Shown here: positions 57,502 to 64,000 of the stretch, in pieces
Layout: every line of letters starts with the position of its first letter
Numbering within the stretch: position 1 is the stretch's first letter
From: Caenorhabditis remanei
Taxonomy: Eukaryota > Nematoda > Chromadorea > Rhabditida > Rhabditidae
Length of the DNA stretch: 64,000 nt
Assembly: GCF_010183535.1 (NCBI RefSeq)
Contig: NC_071331.1
Span: 20,088,001 to 20,152,000 of the forward strand
Direction: 5' to 3'
Notes under the pieces: model-generated
Databases searched by the model: none
Seen by the model: only the letters and a program-made list of their open reading frames with translations
Told to the model about the DNA's origin: nothing
Made by a program: the position numbers and the translations under genes

Positions 57502-58159
57502 AGTTTTAACAAACCCATAGGGTCGTTGAGAACGTCATCGATCAGGCGTGATCTAATGCTAACCCCGAACCTTATGATACGTAACAGAGAAAAAAAGGGT
57601 TTCCCGGTTCCTCTCTCTTTTACATTTTATATTGTATGAAAATCTTCTTCTTTTGTAAATAGTTTTTATTGACTCTGAGCAGTCCGTTCCGTAACATAAT
57701 CCCTATTTTTCTAATAGGAACTCACAAATGTTCTCAGTGATTTTTATCCTAAATTGACCGGAACTATTTTAAAAGACTCTTTCAGAAAGAACAGAAATTT
57801 GGTAACTTTGCTTTTTTTCGAACGGAAAGGGATAATTGAAATATCAATTTTCGATTTTGGACTGATCGGCGGCGATGCCGACTTCGTCCTCTAAATATGG
57901 CACATCATGATAATTTTTAACGAAATCTCATCCTAGCATTTACATTTTTGAAGGTAACCGTGCTACAACAAAGTTCCTTATTTACAAATCACCATCACTT
58001 CTTTAGTAGTATTCTTTTTTCGGGAGATTTGCACTCTTTGATTATTATCATTCAAAACAGCAAATTCGAAACAATGGGGGTACAAATTTATAGAGAATTC
58101 TCAAGGCACATGGAAAGTCAATTCCGTTGTTTTCAAAACAAAAAACCAAAAAAATTTCC

Positions 58160-58260
58160 GACCTGGAGGGAACGAACTCACCACCGTGTGCGTGGGAGTC
58201 ATCTGTGTAGACCGCTACACCATATACGCGCGGCTGCGGCACTCTCGAGAGTGCAGTTAA
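58160..58260 (-). repeat. tRNA-derived fragment in the Helitron backbone
   Basis: On the minus strand a D-arm-like GTGTAGCGGTCTACAC (58222-58207) precedes a B-box-like GAGTTCGTTCCC (58179-58168). The homologous part of the other Helitron is at about 22497-22560 but has decayed in the A-box half. It probably came from a captured tRNA or SINE. Confidence 0.5.
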
Positions 58261-60173
58261 GAAACACCGAATCAGTAGTATTAGGTTGATGAGCGTTCTA
58301 CCACCCTGTCGGGACACACCTTTTCTCAACGGTTTCTACTGTTGAAATCGACATCGTCTCCAGAAGACGTCAAATTTTATATTTTTGAAAAAAGAAGAGT
58401 TCGGGCATCAACTAAGCGCAATTTCCTATCTATCTATCTAGGTTTCATAGAAATCGGTCCACTACGGACGGAGTTATGATCAGCGACAAATAAACGGACA
58501 GACGGATCTGTTGAATATTATTAGTAAAGATCTGCACCACATTCATTGTCTACGCTTTAATGTACAACATGGAGAAACTATCAGGATCTCTCTACTGGAA
58601 CAGTGCGGCTATTGGGGTAAGTTCGAGTCTAGAAAGGCTATTCTATTTCTGTAAAAAGTACTAAAATCGGTTAAAGAGCAACTATTTGTGTTGTATGAAA
58701 CAGAAAATTTCTCACTTCAGGCATCTCGCTGGGTGGTCAATATAATTGTCAGCATAGCAGACTACAAACTACACTGGTTCGGACGGAAACTTATCAATAT
58801 TCTCTCGATGCTCTTCACATTGGCCAGTTTAGGAGTGATGGCTGTGTACATGTATACAGGACACGGTGGAAGTATTCTGGCAATCGGGACTACTGTAGCC
58901 ATTGCAATGTGTTCACAGTTGTTCATTGCAAAGTATTTGATGGTCAATGAGTTGTATCCGACGGCTGTCAGAAATGTTGCAGTGTCAGCAGTATCCACGA
59001 TGAGCAGAATTGGATCAATGTTCTCACCGCAGTTGTTTTATTTGGTAAGTGGTTTTATTAAGAAGAATACCGAGAGGAACAACTGTAGGTAGTAGAAATC
59101 TTTTTTGAATAAAAGTTACTTGAAACAGAGAAAAAAGTTCACAGAGTCATATTTAGTCCATACGTCTTCAAATTCTTTTCCCGCAAAACCGCGTTTGTAC
59201 ACGACTTGGCAGATTGTCAATTGAGTCGCTCCTCAGCCAAATTGCGCGCTAGTAACGTGGACGAACAATACGGAGTTAAATTTTTCGAATGAAACTCACT
59301 TTTCTTCCATGTTTCTTGAATTTTACTTGAAACAGGGAAAACATTGTTGACAGTTACTAACACAACACATTCTAAACAAGTGCGCGCTATAGAAATCCCC
59401 CGTGAGATTTGTTTTTTTTTGCGTTGCTCATCTTCTTACGCAGATTTCCTTAGTTTCGGTGAAGCGCAGTAGTGAAAATAGTTTTGTCTTAATAATCAAA
59501 GTTTCGGTTTTTTTGCGGTCACGTATAATTTATGTTGAGAATGTAATTGAAATTCCATGCACTAATACAACTAAATAAAGAAAAAATATCAATATTCCCT
59601 GAAACAGTAAACATAATCCAGTTTGGGAGCTGGAGTAATATCACTCGAGGGCATTTTTGTAGGCTTTAGTACAAAAATGGGAAAACTTTATTTTTTACAA
59701 AAATTGTTTTCATTTTTCGATAAGATGTCCAATGCCAACTTTTTTATGAAAGTTTTGTGTGAAAAAATGTGAATTTTATGAATTGGGGCCAAGATTGGGT
59801 ATGCTTGAAGGGAAAATGTATACTTATTAAAATTCGAAATCGCAATAATTCAGAATCGATGACTGCTACGAAATTGGAGTTGTATCTAGAAAAAAGGTGT
59901 AGAAATTTTTTCACTGTTTCAGTATTAATTCAAACAGAAAAACAAATTACTCTCAATATTTCTCTCACAGTTTTTTCCTAACAATTTCCTCTGAAACAGT
60001 ATAAAATTTATTTGCAGAGTGACATTGCCGAATGGATACCATATGCAGTTCTTGTCGGATTTCAACTCGTCGATCTCATCATTTTCTGTGTTTTCATTCC
60101 GGAAACGAAAGGAGTTCATTTGGAGAATCACTTGCCGCCGAAACATAAACGCATTTTTGGAAAACGGACTTAG

Positions 60174-61258
60174 AAAGCTTTACTTTTTTTATTTGTGAAT
60201 GTTTTTGATTGTTCTTTTTTATATTTGCATTGAATTCTCTTTGACTGTATGAGCTTATGAAATAATTTGATATACGTTTGTGCATTCAGGAAATACCAGA
60301 ATTAATAAAATATGAACACCACTGTTTCGAAAATCGATGAAACATAAATTAAATTTTGTAGATATAATTAAAACACAATTAATTCAATACAATTGAGAAA
60401 AAATCTTATGTTAAAGACGTCATATCAATGTATTCTTCGTTCTGAAAATTACTCTTTTTTTTGAAACAGTGAAAATAAAAATTGGGAATGCAGTTTTTTT
60501 TCAGTTTCTTTATTATCCGATTTCTTGTCCCCTGCATTTACCAAATAAATATTTTTTCTCGAAAATTTGATGTTCCACTTTTTATTTCTAAATAACAAAC
60601 ATTAAAAAAAATAATTTGTGTTGCATATGACTTACCGTCTTATTTATCTCGAGAAACATGAAAGGAGTATTCAATCATGCTCTAGTTTTTGTTCAAAAAC
60701 AGTGAAACAGTACTTTTCTATTTTACTTTTGAAAATTTGCTTTTCAAAACAGGGACTTCTGATAAAATTCAGTGTTTCTATGTAACTCGTCCACAAGAAC
60801 TGAAATATATTATTCGTTTTTTTCTTGAACTCGTCTAGAATTTCAAAAAACTCAAAAAACTCGATAAACAAAAATACTGAAAAATTCAGGTTCTTGTGAA
60901 AATCTTGAAACAGTACATTTTTTGAAACTAAAAATATTATGGTAGCCTTATTTTGGCAAGCGTAGAGGGCGGTTATTGTGAAAAGACATACAATAAATAG
61001 CTCAGAAAAATCGGAAACTACGGAGAACTGCATCAGCTAGAAGATATTCTCAGAAAATATTTTTTGGAAACAGTGAAAAAATATAATTTTCATTTCAGTA
61101 ACAGTTCCTATGAATCAAAAAGTGAAAAATTGCATTTTTATGCCTACCAGCTTAGGCTGACGCGCCTTCGGCGCGTTTTCTCGCTGCTACGCCACTCAAG
61201 TTCACGTGAAAACTTTTGATGATAATATTACATTCCAATGGCGACCAGATAAACAATT
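60174..61258. other. spacer with a dispersed-repeat copy and a GC hairpin
   Basis: An AATAAA is present near 60305. About 60660-61000 is the dispersed repeat described at 32285-32580, here more diverged and longer. At about 61152-61172 a GACGCGCC-TTC-GGCGCG hairpin resembles the block in the 8.4-9.8 kb tandem repeat. No gene is supported up to 61258. Confidence 0.5.
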
Positions 61259-61545
61259 TTGTTAGAACTCCAGCAACGGAGAAGCCAGAAGAAGTCGATA
61301 ATTCAAACAACCACTAAACATCCGAGTATGGAAAGCTTGGGTTGGGAAATAGCGGATCTGGAAGAAAATCTGACGGAAAATCTGATAGCTCTTCAAGTGC
61401 ATGAGACCATTGAAACACCAAAAGATGATTCTGAGACGAAAAGTGATAAAAAGCGATGATAAGGAAACAGAAAGTGTTGGTTCTTGTGATGAAGGTGTGG
61501 AAAATGACACATTTCGAATTCTTGAGGTTTTTAAGATACTATAAT
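61259..61545 (+). pseudogene. acidic coding-like relic with a frameshift, family not recognised
   Basis: From about 61259 the frame is open for 66 codons (MESLGWEIADLEENLTENLI in its centre, then acidic/lysine-rich) to TGA at 61457-61459. The +1 frame continues without stop through ESVGSCDEGVENDTFRILEV to a TAA near 61543, as if a single-base change broke one acidic exon in two. A GTTAG acceptor-like site precedes it. The 3' part recurs at 30770-30905 beside another thn copy. No function is assigned. Confidence 0.3.
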
Positions 61546-61605
61546 TCTTCCGATGAAAGGTTTAACTGTTAAAACCCTTCCGCCGACTTTCACACATATT
61601 AACAG

Positions 61606-62055
61606 GGCGTTAAAGGCGTATTATGGTCAGTTATGATGTTTCCTTATCATAATGTATGAGTTTCGGCAAAATCCTTTATATACTTCAAGAATATTTCAAT
61701 TCGGTGCACAACCCGCTGAAAGCGAGCGCCGGAAAGTTTGGTCAATGAAATGGCCGAAGAAAAACGAGCGCGGTGGCCTAGAAATTCGATTTTGGCCATA
61801 CTGATTTTCGAATTTTGACGGTAATTTTGTTGTTCCTTCATTAAATTCTAGACAATACGGCAAATATTGGTAGAAAAACACTAAAAACTATCGAAAAGAA
61901 CGGCAGAAGTGAAATTTCTAGAACTTTCTCACTGACCAAACTTTGCGGCGCTTGCTCTCAGTGGGTTATGCACCGAATTGAAAAATTCTTGAAGTATGAA
62001 AATGAACTCGCATACATTATGATATGAAAATATCATAACTGACCACAATAAACGT
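61606..62055. repeat. palindromic MITE (family of 3157-3872) directly 3' of the intact thn gene
   Basis: The ends AAAGGCGTATTATGGTCAG and CTGACCACAATA are inverted, with the same internal GAAAGCGAGCGCCGG and TTTGCGGCGCTTGCTC blocks as the copy at 3157. The element ends 58 bases from the thn stop codon. Confidence 0.8.
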
Positions 62056-62112
62056 TTGAAAAAAAAAACTCAATTATTATCAAAAAATGTACATTTCATT
62101 CTTACAATTAGT

Positions 62113-62864
62113 TTAACAGAACTGAACAGTGTAAGAAGCGGTTGCTTGACATTTAAAAGAGGAAGATTCATCATCATAAAGATAGGTATAAGCAGTTGGA
62201 CACGCATCTTTGAACATCTGAGCAGTAGCCGAACGATGGCATTTATCAGGAGTACCGTAGGCTCCACGGCAGCATTCTTGGTCGGTGTTGTATCCAAGAC
62301 ATCCAGATTTACAGGCGACAACATTTCCATTGTGTCCTCTGACTGCAAGAGCAACTGGGCACTCAACATTAATATCCTTCACACATCCACCAGCCCGTTT
62401 GCAACCAGATCCGCCATGTGGGTCGATCTGAACGGGCAGATTGTATCCATCGATCAATGAGACATCATAGAAATCTTGTCCTCCCCAGGGTTTCAACGTG
62501 AATTCAGCTAGAGATGCTGGTGGAACTCCTCCGGCTCCGTTGCATTGTTCAGAGTTCTACAAATAATTTTTATTAACTAACAATTTCATCCTATTCTCCT
62601 TACTCTGCAGAATCCAGTCTCGCAGTTGAAGTTTTCATCACATCCAGTTCTGGCCCAAATACGTCCGGCACTCCATGCATCGTCTACTTCAATATCTCGA
62701 GACTCAGATGCATTCAGTCTGAAACCTCCTCCAGCTGGGTTTCCGGGTCGTCCGAGAATTCCTGGCCAAATGGTGAATTGGCACTTATTGAGGATGGTTA
62801 TTTTGCGAGATTCAGTAGAAATTGTGAAAAGAAGTAGGCCAACTGTGAACTTGACGAGAGCCAT
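62113..62864 (-). CDS. thaumatin-like secreted protein, two exons, 234 residues (only intact copy)
   Basis: Exon 1 (62864-62604, 87 codons) and exon 2 (62556-62113, 147 codons plus TAA) are joined by a 47-base intron in phase 0. The product starts with a signal peptide of about 19 residues (VKFTVGLLLFTIS core). ITILNKC and FTIWPGILG follow, then EVDDAWSAGRIWARTGC, and a cysteine-rich second half (CCRGAYGTPDKC near the end). I count 16 cysteines in the mature part, the number of classical thaumatin/PR-5 proteins. Nematode members are secreted and several are linked to pathogen response, but the biochemical activity here is unknown. Start choice: the ATG follows a TATTCCAG acceptor by three bases. 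The three other copies in the window are dead. A MITE lies just beyond the stop, and the polyadenylation signal is a variant (GATAATAAT where copy 1 has TAATAAAAA). Confidence 0.9.
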
Positions 62865-62953
62865 TACTGGAATATAATGAAATCATGAAAAAAACAGGAA
62901 AATAGAGAAGATTAGTGAATTGAGAAGAAACCAAACTAATATCATTTACCGCC

Positions 62954-63009
62954 CTTTTTATAATATTCAGAACGACTTAACTTGCACAATATACCCTTTT
63001 CTTATCAGT
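62954..63009 (-). promoter_or_regulatory. TATA box and extended GATA site of the intact thn gene
   Basis: On the minus strand ACTGATAAG (63009-63001) lies about 45 bases upstream of TATAAAAAGGG (62962-62952), itself about 90 bases before the ATG. ACTGATAA is the extended GATA-factor site typical of intestinally expressed worm genes. In copies 1-3 the GATA site persists as AGTGATAAG, but the TATA region reads TACAAAAGG. Confidence 0.6.
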
Positions 63010-63136
63010 TTTGAATTTTCATTTTTTGATTTCCTCACAAACAAATATCAAATTATTTTTTGTTCTGAAATTTACTCTCCTTGTTTGAAACAGTAAAAAT
63101 AAAAATTGGGAACGATATTTGATTCAGTTTTTTTGA

Positions 63137-64000
63137 GCCGTTCTATAATTATTTGATTTTTTTCACATGCATTTCCGAGAGGAAAAGTTTTTTCCCAGAA
63201 ATGTGTGTTTTCTAAATAACCCAATAAAAACAATTATTTTTTATTGTTGAAAAAAATCACAGTTAAGAAACATGAGAGAAGTATACAATTATGTTCTAGT
63301 TATTGTTCAAATGAAATTGAAACAGTACTTTTCTATTTTTCATTTTAAATTTGGTTTTCTAAACGGAACTTCTGATGAAATTTGGTGTTTCTATGTAACT
63401 CATCCACAAGAACTAAAATATATGGTTCAACTATTTTTGAAAGAATAACAAAAATAATGCAAATTTTCGGTCTTCTGAAAACCTTGAAACAGTACATTTT
63501 TGAAGAAAACATACTAGACTTTATTAGCGCAAGCGTAGAGGTCGGTTGTTGTGAAAAAATGCAATAAATTGCTCACAATCAGAAAAATTGCCATCAGTGG
63601 ACTGCATCGTCTAGAAAATATTATCAGAAAAATATTTTTGAAACAGTGAAAAAATTTAAATTTCAGAGATAGTTCATGTGAATCAAAAAGTGAACGATTG
63701 TATTTTTAAGCCTATTTTATTCATATCGGAAATTAGAGCTCTTCAGACTTTTTCAACTTTCTACGAAACTGTGAATTTGAATTCTCTAATATTTTCAGTT
63801 CCAATGGCGACAAAACACTTTTCCGTATATCAACGAAATATTTTTCCGCGTATTAATATAATTAAAATAATTTTCCCAAATTTAGTATTATAAATTCACA
63901 ACACCGCGCCGCATGGCTTTAAAGGCGTATCTAATTGTCCGAATTGGTCTCGCAGCGAAAACTTCTTACTGTAGTTCATTTTATAGGGTTTCTCATGAAT
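63137..64000. repeat. block nearly identical to 32150-33010, running off the window
   Basis: Whereas 62113-63130 differs from copy 1 at many positions, from about 63140 the match to unit 1 becomes almost perfect. It includes the dispersed repeat (63275-63560) and the start of the palindromic MITE (63902). Visible differences are few, for example GTGAAAA for GTTAAAA at about 63551. The sequence is cut by the window edge. Confidence 0.85.

Larger units (their letters stand above)
56590..58530 (-). mobile_element. non-autonomous Helitron inserted in exon 8 of the transporter pseudogene
   Basis: On the minus strand it begins TCTTTACTAATAATATTCAA and ends CTGG at 56590. The GTCGCC-GTTA-GGCGAC hairpin lies just inside the 3' end. 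It sits between A (56589) and T (58531) without duplication; the intact gene reads CAGTATCTGCACC at this point (19497-19509). The left 0.6 kb and right 0.4 kb match the Helitron at 20741-24789, while the 2-kb palindrome of that copy is absent. GGCGGCGATGCCGCC-type blocks occur at about 56944, 57087, 57272 and 57867. No Rep/helicase gene is present. Confidence 0.9.
54107..60173 (+). pseudogene. 5'-truncated transporter pseudogene: intron 6 and exons 7-10, exon 8 split by a Helitron
   Basis: Exon 7 (54775-55023), exon 9 (58721-59044) and exon 10 (60018-60173) have exactly the lengths of the intact gene's exons (249, 324 and 156), keep open frames and differ by few residues. The motifs ESPRWL, FGRK and PETKG remain. 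Exon 8 should be 88 bases. Its first two (TA, 56588-56589) are separated from the other 86 (58531-58616) by a 1.94-kb Helitron. The nearest AG before 58531 would shift the frame, so the exon cannot simply be reached. Homology to the intact locus starts in intron 6 at about 54107, and exons 1-6 are absent. Introns carry a hAT-like MITE (intron 7) and about 200 extra bases near 59130-59340 (intron 9). Confidence 0.85.

Noticed and set aside
45761..60173. A single functional transporter gene using the unit 2 exon 1 and exons 7-10
   Set aside because: Exons 2-6 are absent, exon 8 is split by a Helitron, and the product would lack five transmembrane segments including the GRRK signature.

Overview
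The window looks like an accessory, repeat-rich stretch of a Caenorhabditis-type nematode genome. Three things point there. The DNA is AT-rich. The genes have many short exons joined by introns with GTRAG donors and a near-invariant TTTCAG-like acceptor, and an acceptor lies just upstream of several start codons, as expected for spliced-leader trans-splicing. The recognisable families (SLC22-type transporters, thaumatin-like proteins, VWA genes, Helitrons, mariner) are all common in such worms. The species cannot be fixed from the sequence alone.

Left part (0.4-11 kb): a complete six-exon minus-strand gene for a 253-residue membrane protein (428-4570), two of whose introns hold palindromic MITEs. 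Next come degenerate tandem repeats enclosing a 5'-truncated VWA-type gene (5726-6640), an LTR-like promoter module, a 0.7-kb tandem repeat and a tRNA-like element.

Middle part (11.5-25 kb): one complete plus-strand SLC22-type transporter gene with ten exons and 523 codons (11543-24956). Most of its 13.4 kb is transposon sequence in introns: a 1.9-kb palindrome in intron 5, a 1.8-kb TIR element in intron 7, and a 4-kb Helitron in intron 9 that itself carries nested palindromes.

Right part (25.8-64 kb): decayed copies of this transporter gene are scattered among copies of a thaumatin-like (thn) gene. An 8,309-bp unit occurs twice in tandem with only a handful of visible differences and is followed by a diverged third block. 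Each unit holds a thn pseudogene, relics of transporter exons, a transporter exon 1 and a large fold-back element. At 54.1-60.2 kb lies a 5'-truncated transporter pseudogene with exons 7-10; its exon 8 is split by a second Helitron. The only intact thn gene (62113-62864, minus) has a TATA box and an extended GATA site upstream, and the three other copies share a nonsense codon in place of a conserved cysteine. Paralogous empty sites between the two transporter loci give target-site evidence for two Helitrons, a hAT-like MITE and a TIR element with a 3-bp duplication.

The likely working genes are three: the membrane protein at 0.4-4.6 kb, the transporter at 11.5-25 kb and the thn gene at 62 kb. 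The rest is duplicated, inverted or transposon-derived DNA. Across the introns and spacers, but not the exons, the heptamer GAAACAG/CTGTTTC recurs far more often than base composition predicts.
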